DNA of 64,000 nt, taken from contig JBMNJV010000001.1 of assembly GCA_050951845.1 (NCBI GenBank), positions 186,001 to 250,000 on the forward strand. Direction: 5' to 3'. Source of the DNA: UBA5436 sp050951845 (GTDB lineage Bacteria > Bacillota > Clostridia > Saccharofermentanales > DTU023). How positions within the stretch are numbered: position 1 is the stretch's first letter; every line of letters starts with the position of its first letter. Both the position numbers and the translations under genes were made by a program. This document shows positions 9,089-16,899 of the stretch, one piece after another. The notes beneath the pieces are model-generated. The model did not search any database. It was given only the letters and a program-made list of their open reading frames with translations, and was not told the origin of the DNA.

Positions 9089-9265
9089 TTATTCTAAATC
9101 TAAAGTAGGAACCACTACCATATCCGAGTTATCATTAACAAATATATAAAAGGGCGAAAGCTCTCTTTGTGCGGTAGCATCTTTTTCGTTCTTATATAAA
9201 TACGATCCCGCTAATCCGCCCTCTTTTAAATATTCTTCCAATTGAGGGAGTTCTATAAGTTTCAT
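9089..9265 (-). CDS. 58-aa hypothetical protein heading the WYL operon
   Basis: An ATG at 9263-9265 opens a 58-codon frame, MKLIELPQLEEYLKEGGLAG ... YIFVNDNSDMVVVPTLDLE, ending at TAA 9089-9091, only 14 bases before the WYL start. Charge and composition look protein-like. A weak GTGGGG ribosome binding site lies about 10 bases upstream. I do not recognise the family; position suggests a small partner of the WYL pair. Confidence 0.55.
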   Translation of the reverse strand: MKLIELPQLEEYLKEGGLAGSYLYKNEKDATAQRELSPFYIFVNDNSDMVVVPTLDLE

Positions 9266-9287
9266 AGTTTTATAACCCCACTTTCAA

Positions 9288-9387
9288 GATCATAATATTT
9301 TTCATTTCTTGAAAGTATTATGTCGCAGACTTTCAAGACTTGCAATTTTTTCATTTGTTGAAAGCTAGCGTGGGTTCTAGCAAAATA
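9288..9387. repeat. Tandem dyad repeat, second site of the 63-nt repeat
   Basis: Two consecutive copies of ctttcaaga ... tttttcattt.ttgaaag (about 43-nt period) lie upstream of the 58-aa ORF. The second, with its flanks, matches 2702-2764 over 63 bases. The tttcaa/ttgaaa arms could act as a protein-binding dyad or be remnants of a small mobile repeat. Confidence 0.65.
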
Positions 9388-9395
9388 AAAAAGAT

Positions 9396-9427
9396 ATGGA
9401 AATCGCGCTTTTGGAAGGCCATTGACC
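9396..9427 (+). repeat. Dispersed 30-nt repeat, copy 1
   Basis: The stretch beginning atggaaatcgcgcttttgga, followed by aggccattg, recurs with changes at 24994-25023 (minus), 29177-29206 (minus) and 37102-37130 (plus). All copies are intergenic and end in a short dyad. It may be the end of an old mobile element. The rest of the 9428-9557 gap shows nothing I can name. Confidence 0.5.
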
Positions 9428-9557
9428 CATTTATTTCAGGATTTACCATAAATGGACATAATAGAATGAGATTATACCAATAATAGCAAAAGGAATCGTG
9501 ATCCTCTCACTGCCCCTTTAGACAATTTATTTGGTTTTTAGTAAATGAAATTTGAAA

Positions 9558-9791
9558 TCATTCTGCTTCATCAATTTCTTTTAAAGTTTTACCCGTAATA
9601 TCTTTCCACATAGTATTACCGTTAAGAGAAGAACCTCCTACAAAACTAGCAGCAGAAGAAGGGCTTGTAAATAGAATGTCTGCTTTCAATTTTCCATTTT
9701 CATCAAATTTATCTGCATGTTTTTTCCGTAGACTAATGATGCTTTCACGGCAACTTTTTGTTATATAATTAATCTTCTCAAGATCTATCGA
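9558..9791 (-). pseudogene. DUF4357 C-terminal fragment
   Basis: The frame ending at TGA 9558-9560 encodes a DUF4357-like segment: ADILFTSPSSAASFVGGSS, LNGNTMWKDITGKTLKEIDE. DUF4357 is usually the C-terminal domain of GIY-YIG or restriction-associated proteins. There is no start codon, and the frame closes at a stop at 9792-9794, so only the last 77 residues survive. A leftover of a lost defence-type gene. Confidence 0.6.
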
Positions 9792-9888
9792 TTATGAGAT
9801 TAAATCTTTCATCTCATAGTCGTTAAATAATATATTCTACAACAACTTTAAATATTTTATCCGCTCCAGCATCATTTACATTTTAAAA

Positions 9889-10728
9889 TTATTCTAATAA
9901 TTCTAATAAACGAAGTAATTCTAATATCGCAGCAATTACTTCTTTCAACTCAAGATTACCAACAAAATTATTTTTGTTTCTATAGTTATTCCATCTTTGA
10001 GTAAAAATCTGGTTCTTATTTAACTGATTTATCAATTCTTTAAATTTGTTAATATCATATTCCGTTTTTCTATGGAAAAATGTGTTTTCTATTGCTTCTT
10101 TTAAAATGTCTGTATTAATTTCTTCTTTTTTAAGTTTGCAAAACAAATAAAGATCAAAATAATCTTTACTTCGACTATTTAAGAATCCTCTGGAATATAT
10201 TGTTTCCATTTTCTCCGCAACAATAGTTTCAATAGGATATGCTTTTATAGGAATTATTTCTTGATCAAAAATACTTACATAATCGTAATTGATTGGATAA
10301 GGTGTAATGATATCTCCTGTAGCAATATCTAAAGGTACATATTGTCGGATGTTTTCAAAGCTAGCTAATAGTATGACTCTAAAACCACCATAAAAATCCC
10401 GTTCTTTAACAGATTTTATACTGTCAATTTTATAGCTAATAGAATCTTCTGATTTTCTTAAAATCTCAATCAAGATTTTCTCAATATTCTCTTCTGATAG
10501 TTTTTTGTTTTTAAGGATAAAATCTATATCAACAGTGGCTCTTGTGCTAATTCCTACTATATTAGATAACAAGAAACCACCTTTAAAAATAAAATTATTT
10601 CTATAATCAGATTTAGAAATCCTTGAGAGAACATCTTCCATAAAATAATAAGCAAGAATCGAATTGTATACGATTCCGGTATCTTTACTTATCTTTCGCA
10701 CCAGCGAATTCAATTTATTTTTATTCAT
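9889..10728 (-). CDS. AbiEii/AbiGii family nucleotidyltransferase toxin
   Basis: A 279-aa toxin of the type IV AbiE system. The nucleotidyltransferase signature is visible: NFIFKGGFLLSNIVGISTRA followed by TVDIDFIL (G-G/S and D-x-D type metal residues). Later come VPLDIATGD, KAYPIETIVAEKMETI and SRSKDYFDLYLF, all typical of AbiEii. The family modifies tRNA or other targets and halts growth when the antitoxin fails. The ATG at 10728 has GGAG 7 bases upstream; a TTG at 10734 has none at the right distance. It overlaps the upstream AbiEi gene by 8 bases, so the pair is translationally coupled. The repeated LLRLLELLE tail is intact. Confidence 0.9.
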   Translation of the reverse strand: MNKNKLNSLVRKISKDTGIVYNSILAYYFMEDVLSRISKSDYRNNFIFKGGFLLSNIVGISTRATVDIDFILKNKKLSEENIEKILIEILRKSEDSISYKIDSIKSVKERDFYGGFRVILLASFENIRQYVPLDIATGDIITPYPINYDYVSIFDQEIIPIKAYPIETIVAEKMETIYSRGFLNSRSKDYFDLYLFCKLKKEEINTDILKEAIENTFFHRKTEYDINKFKELINQLNKNQIFTQRWNNYRNKNNFVGNLELKEVIAAILELLRLLELLE

Positions 10729-11314
10729 AAACAAGCTCCATTATTTCCTGAACTTCTTGAAGAACACCCATATTTTGAGCAATATTAAACAATTCATGAA
10801 TATCCCTATCCTGATATTTCGGATAAGCTTTTACAAAATTTATGTAAACCTCAGGATCCATATTTGACTTGTTTTTAATAAAATCACAAAGGGTTCTTTC
10901 TGCTGAGTATAGCTTTACAAGATTCCCCGCGTTTGTCTTTTTTTCAATTACTCCAAGATTCAGGATGGCATTATTAACATGATAAATGCGGACATTCTCT
11001 GGTTTTTGATTAAATTTATAATTGTAATTTACAGTCAGATTAATTTCATCCGGAATTTTATCCGTCAAATTTAGCAACTGAAGAGCAGTTTCATAGGAAA
11101 AAATAATCTTAGGATATCGGGTCTGCAAAATAAATAGCTCATCATAAATACCATCTTCTGACATATAAATTCCTCGTTCAATCCTCTTTAGCTTTCCTTC
11201 CCTGGTCAAACGCGTCAGATATACAGTAGGTATATTGCTCTCTCTTAGTTGTAGAGAGGTAATGATTCCCCCACTTTTATTAAGTTGATCCATGATTTCT
11301 TTCATGTAATCCAT
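10721..11314 (-). CDS. AbiEi family antitoxin
   Basis: A 197-aa AbiEi antitoxin. The N-terminal winged helix (GGIITSLQLRESNIPTVYLT, LKRIERGIYM) is followed by the AbiEi core (IIFSYETALQLLNLTDKIP, DEINLTVNYNYKF, LYSAERTLCDFIKNKS). It should neutralise the AbiEii nucleotidyltransferase encoded immediately downstream and repress their shared promoter. The promoter at 11349-11377 (TTGCGT, 17 bases, TATAAT) sits within an inverted repeat, as expected for autorepression. No damage is visible. Confidence 0.9.
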   Translation of the reverse strand: MDYMKEIMDQLNKSGGIITSLQLRESNIPTVYLTRLTREGKLKRIERGIYMSEDGIYDELFILQTRYPKIIFSYETALQLLNLTDKIPDEINLTVNYNYKFNQKPENVRIYHVNNAILNLGVIEKKTNAGNLVKLYSAERTLCDFIKNKSNMDPEVYINFVKAYPKYQDRDIHELFNIAQNMGVLQEVQEIMELVYE

Positions 11315-11331
11315 TTAATCACCCCGCCTTT

Positions 11332-11378
11332 GTTGTATCTACACGTATATTATATCCATTGCTCCGTGTGAACGCAAC
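11332..11378 (-). promoter_or_regulatory. Promoter and operator of the abiEi-abiEii pair
   Basis: On the minus strand TTGCGT (11377-11372) and TATAAT (11354-11349) are separated by exactly 17 bases, a good sigma-70-type promoter 35 bases above the ATG. The promoter lies between imperfect inverted arms gttgtatctacacg (11332-11345) and cgtgtgaacgcaac (11365-11378). An AbiEi dimer bound there would block RNA polymerase. Confidence 0.7.
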
Positions 11379-11439
11379 AGCAAGTTATCATTTGGTATGA
11401 TTACAGGTTATATTATTTATTGTCTTGCTTTTTTAATTA

Positions 11440-11583
11440 CTAAAGAAGTGCCACCAAATAAGGTCTTAGGATCGAACTCACATTAAAAGCATCTGCGTAT
11501 TGCATTAAATTACGTAAATTCTTGTCTTTTTGTTTTACATAAGACTTTAAAGCACCTTGAAACACTTGCATTTCTGCACCATT
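11440..11583 (-). pseudogene. AbiEi C-terminal fragment
   Basis: The frame ending at TAG 11440-11442 reads AEMQVFQGALKSYVKQKDKN followed by LRNLMQYADAFNVSSILRPY. This lines up with the last 45 residues of the AbiEi-type gene at 4609 (DIQIFQAAFKLYFERQDKNI). A stop at 11584-11586 closes the frame, so only the tail of a third or fourth AbiEi gene remains. Confidence 0.65.
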
Positions 11584-11602
11584 TCACCACACTTTTACTT
11601 CT

Positions 11603-12214
11603 CTATTTTTCCAGCAAAAACTTGATTATGTTCTTATGCCGGATTCCATTTTGACTAAAATCATTTTCATCCATTGATAATACATATTTAGGGAAATTAT
11701 CTGATATATACTTATAGACTCCGAATTCCCTTTCTCTTGTTTTTTCAGATTCCAGCAGGTAGGAAACTTGGTAGTATTCTATTTCTTTGTTTTTGCTTGC
11801 AATAAAATCTATCTCATATTCCTTTACTTTTCCTATTTTTACATCATAAGACCAGGATTTTAATTCGTTATAAACGATATTTTCCAGTGTTCGCTCGATA
11901 TTTTTTATATTCGAAAATCCAATAGCCTCTCTGAAACCATGGTCATTGATAAAATATTTTTCATCAATTTTTAATATTTTCTTGCCAACGTAATCGTACC
12001 TGGGTACCTTATCGATTATAAATGCTTGCCTGCACATTTCTAAATAATTTAAAATTGTATCAACAGAAACCTTTATCGATTTATTTTTCAGATAGTTTTT
12101 TATACTGTTTGCAGAAAAAGTTTGACCAATATTTTCAATCGTAAAATTAAGTATCCTCTTGAATAAATCTACATCTCTTATGTTGTGGTAGGACAGAACA
12201 TCTGATATTTCGAT
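11603..12214 (-). pseudogene. AAA/DUF4143 ATPase, C-terminal remnant
   Basis: The continuous frame encodes the C-terminal half of an ATPase of the AAA_14/DUF4143 family: DVLSYHNIRDVDLFKRILNF, ENIGQTFSANSIKNYLKNK, then DTILNYLEMCRQAFIIDKVP and the DUF4143 nuclease-like tail (EYEIDFIASKNKEIEYYQVS). The P-loop half is missing; about 12200 the sequence switches to an unrelated frame. A GTG or ATG restart could express 144 residues from 12037, but function is unlikely. Confidence 0.7.
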
Positions 12215-12410
12215 TATGTTTGAAACTTACAAAGATTTGTTTACTTGTTTCAATTATAGACGAAGCTTTGGTTGTTTTTAATTTAAATACATGATTTCTG
12301 TTTATTTTCTCCCAGATTTCTTTTGCGTTATTTACGGTACAAGGAATCAAATGATGCCATTCCATATAGGATTTTCCGTATTTATTTTTAAATGTAATAT
12401 GTTCAAGTTT
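12200..12410 (-). pseudogene. HNH-like fragment joined to the DUF4143 remnant
   Basis: A short frame reads EHITFKNKYGKSYMEWHHLI followed by PCTVNNAKEIWEKI. The YMEWHHLIP stretch resembles the first half of HNH nuclease motifs. It begins just after a TAA and has no good start. It seems to be a stray piece of a lost gene lying between an AbiEi gene and the DUF4143 remnant. The assignment is weak. Confidence 0.3.
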
Positions 12411-12415
12411 TTATC

Positions 12416-12502
12416 TCATATTACAATGCTTCCAAGAAGGAAGAAAGCTTCTTCAAGACGTCGGATATTTCCATGCCATATCATCTCTCTGATCGTCACC
12501 AT
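12416..12502 (-). CDS. 28-aa ORF coupled to an AbiEi gene, probable truncated toxin position
   Basis: The ATG overlaps the TGA of the upstream AbiEi gene (TGATG), the arrangement expected for an AbiE toxin partner. The frame reads MVTIREMIWHGNIRRLEEAF before ending after 28 residues. No AbiEii motif is present and the downstream DNA is unrelated debris. It is probably the N-terminal stub of a deleted second gene. Confidence 0.4.
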   Translation of the reverse strand: MVTIREMIWHGNIRRLEEAFFLLGSIVI

Positions 12503-13044
12503 CAAAACACCTCCGCATCCAGAGCTTCACTGATCATCTTAGATTTGGGAAACGTATCAGCATATTCCTGTATGCGTTCGATATCCAGCTCAAAGATCAG
12601 ACTTCTGTAGTTTCCAAGAATCTCTTTATAATAATCAAAGGGCAGCTTGTTTTTGTAACGAAGGAGCTCAATCAGCATTCTTTCTCTGTCGTAGATTTTA
12701 AAAGTAGCATCTCTTCGTGTCATCGTGGTAACTCCGATATTCAGAATGTCTGACGGGATATAGTATTGGTGTATACGTTTATCACTGAGATAAAAGGAGT
12801 GTTTATCTGTTGCTATATGATATTCATCCGGAATCACATCAGTCAACCCATGATAGTAAAAGGCACTGTCCATAGTGAAGATTGCCTTCGGATACTTTGC
12901 AGAAATAACCGCAAGGGTAGACACATCCGGTGTATCGGAGTATAACCCCTTCTCGATCTGAAACAGATTCCCCTCTGCGATCTGTTTTTTTATCTGATAG
13001 TTTGATAACCATTTTTCCATGCACTCTTTATATGTGTAGATCAT
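12502..13044 (-). CDS. AbiEi family antitoxin-like protein with lost partner
   Basis: A 180-aa protein of the AbiEi family: YQIKKQIAEGNLFQIEKGLY (winged-helix end), AIFTMDSAFYYHGLTDVIPD, YIPSDILNIGVTTM and IYDRERMLIELLRYK are the conserved blocks. It is distinct in sequence from the two other AbiEi genes of the window. RBS AGAGGAT lies upstream of the ATG. Its stop overlaps the start of a 28-codon ORF where a toxin gene would be expected, so the system is probably decayed to a solitary antitoxin/repressor. Two inverted repeats upstream may be its operators. Confidence 0.8.
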   Translation of the reverse strand: MIYTYKECMEKWLSNYQIKKQIAEGNLFQIEKGLYSDTPDVSTLAVISAKYPKAIFTMDSAFYYHGLTDVIPDEYHIATDKHSFYLSDKRIHQYYIPSDILNIGVTTMTRRDATFKIYDRERMLIELLRYKNKLPFDYYKEILGNYRSLIFELDIERIQEYADTFPKSKMISEALDAEVF

Positions 13045-13070
13045 AACGAAATCCTCTGATTATTGTAAAT

Positions 13071-13168
13071 ATAGGCGAATTTTACTATAAAGCCTATGAT
13101 TACTTTACTCTAAAGAGCCCTCTATTGAAATTTTACTAATTATAGGCTATAACATAATAAAAGCCTAT
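13071..13168 (-). promoter_or_regulatory. Two inverted-repeat operators upstream of the AbiEi-like gene
   Basis: The first dyad is ataggc (13071-13076) with gcctat (13092-13097). The second is ataggct (13142-13148) with agcctat (13162-13168). Their centres are 71 bases apart. The AbiEi antitoxin of Streptococcus agalactiae is known to bind two inverted repeats in its promoter, which matches this layout. The remaining gap to 13578 shows no gene. Confidence 0.55.
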
Positions 13169-13578
13169 GTATACTTAAATTATGTCCGTCTGTACATAAC
13201 TTGTCAAGGTTACGATCACATCGAATGGTAAATTTTAAAGCATAGTCATTGAATTCGATTCATTTTTGCCTCGTATTTCCATCTTAATTCCTGTATTTAT
13301 GGATTTATTTTTCCTGCAAATATAGATTATAAATTCCTGTCTTAGTAAATGTCGTAAGTATTCCATATTCCTTCATTTTTGATATAAAAATACACCCCTT
13401 ATCTTTGGTCCAACTTTTCGAGGCCGGTATAATTCGGGGTGAATTTTATTATCAAGATTTTGTACCGATCAAAACAGATCCATTCTGTGGATGTTTGAAA
13501 TAAAGTTAATTTAGTGTTTTGCTCGTTTTTTCATCCGGGTGGTCGTATCAGTCATTTAACAATTAATATTATTTCGAA

Positions 13579-13854
13579 TTAGATTTTTATATATTTAGTT
13601 CCTCTTCCTTGGCCCACTTTTTTAACTAAATTCTCTTCCGTTAATTGATTTAATGCTCTTATACTTTTGTGTTTATCAAATCCGGTTAACTTCTCAATTT
13701 CTAATCTGCTTAATTCCTGTTTGTCAGGCATTGCCTTTAACACAACAGAAGCATTTTCACTTAAGCCTCTTTCCCTGAACTCATTGATATTATTGCCAAA
13801 CTTAACCATGTCAATAATTCTGAAATTATTTTCATCTGCTACATCTCCGCGAAT
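13579..13854 (-). pseudogene. AlbA_2 regulator remnant with internal deletion
   Basis: The frame reads DENNFRIIDMVKFGNNINEF, then jumps directly to a winged-helix tail ending KKVGQGRGTKYIKI. In the intact relative (3035-4315) the matching blocks NEFPGIDIIKFGSTINEI and KKIGAGRGTKYK are about 200 residues apart, so the ATPase-like centre has been lost. A stop at 13855-13857 closes the 5' side. An ATG at 13809 could still express the 76-aa winged helix. Confidence 0.65.
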
Positions 13855-13929
13855 TTATCGCATCAAAGCAAACGTTAACTTGCAACGCAAATTTTTACGT
13901 TGCATTTTTGCGTAGCGGTCAAACGATAA

Positions 13930-13955
13930 AAGCTCTAATCTTTCGACTAGAGCTT
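13930..13955 (-). terminator. Hairpin terminator between two remnants
   Basis: The arms aagctcta (13930-13937) and tagagctt (13948-13955) form an 8-bp stem with a 10-base loop. On the minus strand it is followed by TTTTAT, and the plus strand has an A/T-rich tail too, so it could work in both directions. Confidence 0.55.
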
Positions 13956-13980
13956 AAAATTAAACTATTTTATAAAGAAA

Positions 13981-14135
13981 CTACTCGCTACTATTCTCAC
14001 CCTTCTTATCCGATTGTTCAACCGGTACGAAATCGTTCAAAACAGGCGTTTTTTGGCAGCTCACTTTTGTTCTGTTCACAATAATCCGTATGATCTTTCG
14101 ATTTTTTCTCCCATTCCACTTCCAGTTTATTTAAT
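13981..14135 (-). pseudogene. Unassigned coding remnant
   Basis: Two overlapping frames look protein-like: LEVEWEKKSKDHTDYCEQNK leading to SELPKNA, then after a frame change DFVPVEQSDKKGENSSE ending at TAG 13981-13983. This suggests the frameshifted C-terminus of a lost gene. I do not recognise the family. Confidence 0.3.
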
Positions 14136-14189
14136 ATAAACTATCTCTACAATTTTTAATATGTCTGTCACTTAGCAGTGGTGTGTTTC

Positions 14190-15281
14190 CTAATCCTTTT
14201 TCTCTAACTCTTTTTCCTGCTGTTGTAGATAAAACAAGGTTTTTTGCATTTCGATCTCAGCTCGCAGCTCCTCTTCTGTCGGAAGATACAACTTGTATTT
14301 CACCGCAAACAGCTGCTCACTCCCATGCATCACTGAATAGCGCGCAATATCTTCATCTGTATCATAACAGAGGACGATACCGATCGTCGGATTATCTCCC
14401 TCACTTCGTTTCAGTTCATCATACATTCGGACATACATATCCATTTGACCGACATCCTGATGTGTAATTTTTCCTGTTTTCAAATCAAACAGAACAAAAC
14501 ATTTTAGTATGTAATTGTAAAAGACCAAATCGATGAAGTAGTCCTCTTTCTCAGTCTGAACATGTTGTTGTCTGCCAACAAAAGCATAGCCTTTCCCGAG
14601 TTCCATAATAAATTTCTGTAAATTGTCGATAATAAACTGCTCAAGATCAGATTCAAGATAGCTAATATCTCTAGAAACCCCTAAGAATTCGGCAATAACA
14701 GGATTTTTGATGAACTCCAATTTGTCTTGCTGATACTTTGAGGTCAAAGTTTGCATTTCCTTCTTTATTGGACGCTTATCCTGAGATTTAAGAAGGCGAT
14801 AATAGTACTGTGTAGAAATATTACGTTGAAGTGTTTTGAAACTCCACGCTTCTGCCAAAGCCTCTTTTTCATACCACTCTCGTGCTTCCTGATCATGCAC
14901 TTGGATCAAAATACGATAATGACTCCACGATAGTATGCGAGATTTTCGACATGGTGTGTCGAAAATGTTTGGATAGTATTCATAAAACTTTACGAAACGA
15001 TAAAGATTGCTCGGATCAAATCCGGTTCCATATTCTTTTTTTAACTCTTTAGCCAGCGACTTTATTGTTTCTGTTCCGTATTCTGCTCGATTTCCATCCA
15101 AATCGTCCCCCGAAATACGCTTGCCGAGAAGCCAGTTCCTCATAACCAAAGTGTAATTTACTGATGCATATGCCACTTCTTTTGATGTTTCTATAATAGC
15201 TTTAGCATCCTGTAACAAATCTCCGCTATTCACATAGCGCAGTTCTATTGGGTCTGTTGAAACTATATCGTCAAATGTCAT
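14190..15281 (-). CDS. PDDEXK nuclease, YhcG/DUF1016 family
   Basis: A 363-aa protein with an N-terminal DUF1016 domain (VNYTLVMRNWLLGKRISGDD, AEYGTETIKSLAKELKKEYG, FDPSNLYRFVKFYEYYPN, ILSWSHYRILIQVHD) and a C-terminal PD-(D/E)xK nuclease domain (YAFVGRQQHVQTEKEDYFID, LVFYNYILKCFVLFDLKTGK, then DNPTIGIVLCYD). The D...DLKTGK residues form the expected catalytic core. The family is often found with restriction systems and mobile DNA and is presumed to cleave DNA or process junctions. It stands alone here. A 9-5-9 palindrome upstream is repeated inside the gene. Confidence 0.88.
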   Translation of the reverse strand: MTFDDIVSTDPIELRYVNSGDLLQDAKAIIETSKEVAYASVNYTLVMRNWLLGKRISGDDLDGNRAEYGTETIKSLAKELKKEYGTGFDPSNLYRFVKFYEYYPNIFDTPCRKSRILSWSHYRILIQVHDQEAREWYEKEALAEAWSFKTLQRNISTQYYYRLLKSQDKRPIKKEMQTLTSKYQQDKLEFIKNPVIAEFLGVSRDISYLESDLEQFIIDNLQKFIMELGKGYAFVGRQQHVQTEKEDYFIDLVFYNYILKCFVLFDLKTGKITHQDVGQMDMYVRMYDELKRSEGDNPTIGIVLCYDTDEDIARYSVMHGSEQLFAVKYKLYLPTEEELRAEIEMQKTLFYLQQQEKELEKKD

Positions 15282-15308
15282 AAGTCTTCTTCTCCTTGCC
15301 CAAAAAGA

Positions 15309-15331
15309 TTTTCGACATACAGTGTCGAGAA
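15309..15331 (-). promoter_or_regulatory. Palindrome upstream of the YhcG-type gene
   Basis: ttttcgaca (15309-15317) and tgtcgagaa (15323-15331) form a near-perfect 9-5-9 inverted repeat 28-50 bases upstream of the ATG, an operator-like position. The same geometry and sequence (ttttcgaca, 5 bases, tgtcgaaaa) recurs inside the gene at 14943-14965, where it encodes IFDTPCRKS. Confidence 0.5.
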
Positions 15332-15440
15332 TCTACACCTTATGATTTCCATAAGCGGTAACATTATGTAACCAGTTCTATTATATCAACTTGAGGTTGC
15401 GATTTGTGATCTCAAGTTGTCATACTCAGAAATTATGTTT

Positions 15441-15965
15441 TTACCTGAATTTATACTCGGGAGATAATAAATCAGGAATACATTTCCAATTGTTCAGAAT
15501 AAATTTATCAGCCAATACTTTCGTATCTCTGATTGGAGTAGTATCCCATATAAACGGCATAATATTGACAACCTCATTCGGAACTTGTAAATCTACCATA
15601 TTTCGGATAACTTTTGCCATAAAGTAATCTTCAGTACATAAGAAGATGAGATAATTGATTAATCCAAATTTTGAATCGCTAGAGGGGCAACACAATCAAG
15701 CTTCCTGTAGTAAAACATGTAATACCCGGGACTTTTTCCAAATTCTGCGACCTTTTTAGCCTTCTCATAGTCTTTGTTGTATGATTCAAGATCAAGCTTA
15801 CTTACTCGTAATCTTGTCATATGCTCTTTAACCATCAATGCATGTAATACATGTGATACATGTGATAAATCAAGCAACGGTCTCTGTTTTAGCACCTCAG
15901 TCATAGTTTCTGACATCTTCGTCAAATCTAAGAATCGAGTGAGAAAAAAGAATGCAGGAGTTCGC
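15441..15965 (-). pseudogene. Frameshifted gene fragment of unknown family
   Basis: Two frames join near 15660: TPAFFFLTRFLDLTKMSETM ... YYMFYYRKLDCVAPLAIQ, then FGLINYLIFLCTEDYFMAKV ... WKCIPDLLSPEYKF ending at 15441. Together they give about 170 residues. The 5' end is cut off exactly at the last bases of the transporter permease gene (stop 15969-15971), and no start codon of its own is visible. I do not recognise the family. Confidence 0.5.
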
Positions 15966-15968
15966 TGA

Positions 15969-16899
15969 TTACAGTTTAAATTTATTTCGGATATATGGCA
16001 TATCCAATGCCGTCGGGCGTTCATCTTCGTTTGACTGGAGACTTATAGCTACAATGCCTGCTACAAAAGGTAAAATTTGAATAAGCTCCGGCGGTATTTT
16101 TACGACACTGACAAATTGAAGTTGAAGTTGAATCGCATCAAATAAACCCAGGAGCAGGGCTGTCCCAAGAATGCCCAAGGGATTCCACCGGCCCATTTTT
16201 ACTGCCACCACAGCCAGCATACCCTTGCCGCTGGTCATACCTGTAACAAACCGGTCTAATTGCCCTAGTGCCATATAGCTTCCGGCCAGGCCACAGATCA
16301 GACCACACATCAGAACACCAAAATATTTAATTTTCCAAACATCGACACCGGAAGTTTCTACTGTTTTCGAATCATCACCAATGGCACGAATACGCAAACC
16401 AACCGGCATCTTAAAAATGACTACGTAAGAAACTATAACAATAATCAGCGCTACGAAAATCAGCGGCGACAGCTGAAAGAGAAACGTACCGATACCGGGA
16501 ATGTTTTTTGCCCACTCACTATTATTTAGTGCAGGAACATTAGGTGAAATCTTGCTGCCGAAGATAGCAGAACAGAGGAATGAGGTTAATCCAATCGACA
16601 GCATATTCAGTCCCAGACCGGATATTGCCTGTACCGCACCAAATTCAATACAAGCCACACCATGAATCAGAGCAACAACAGCACCCCCCCGCCATTCCGC
16701 AAAGTACACCTATCCATGCGTTGTCGGACAGATATGAACCCAGAACGGAGAAAAAGGCACCGCTGATCATCATTCCTTCGCTCCCCAAATTTAAAATCCC
16801 GACCCGTTCACAAAACATGTTGCCCATTCCGGCAACAAAAGTGGGGGTAGAAAGACGCATTACCGATAATAAAATCATGACGACAAAAGCCGCATCCAT
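15969..16899 (-). pseudogene. Nucleoside ABC transporter permease 2 with a one-base frameshift
   Basis: Second permease of a BMP-type (purine nucleoside or related) importer, BPD_transp_2 family. The first frame starts at 16899 (MDAAFVVMILLSVMRLSTPT, FCERVGILNLGSEGMMISGA) and reaches GMAGG; the second continues AVVALIHGVACIEFGAVQAI to the C-terminus. The break is a run of seven G on the coding strand (16684-16690), where six would restore GMAGGAVVALIH. The rest is intact, including several hydrophobic membrane segments. It may be an assembly error, slippage, or a real inactivation. Its ATG overlaps the stop of permease 1 (TAATG). Confidence 0.8.
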
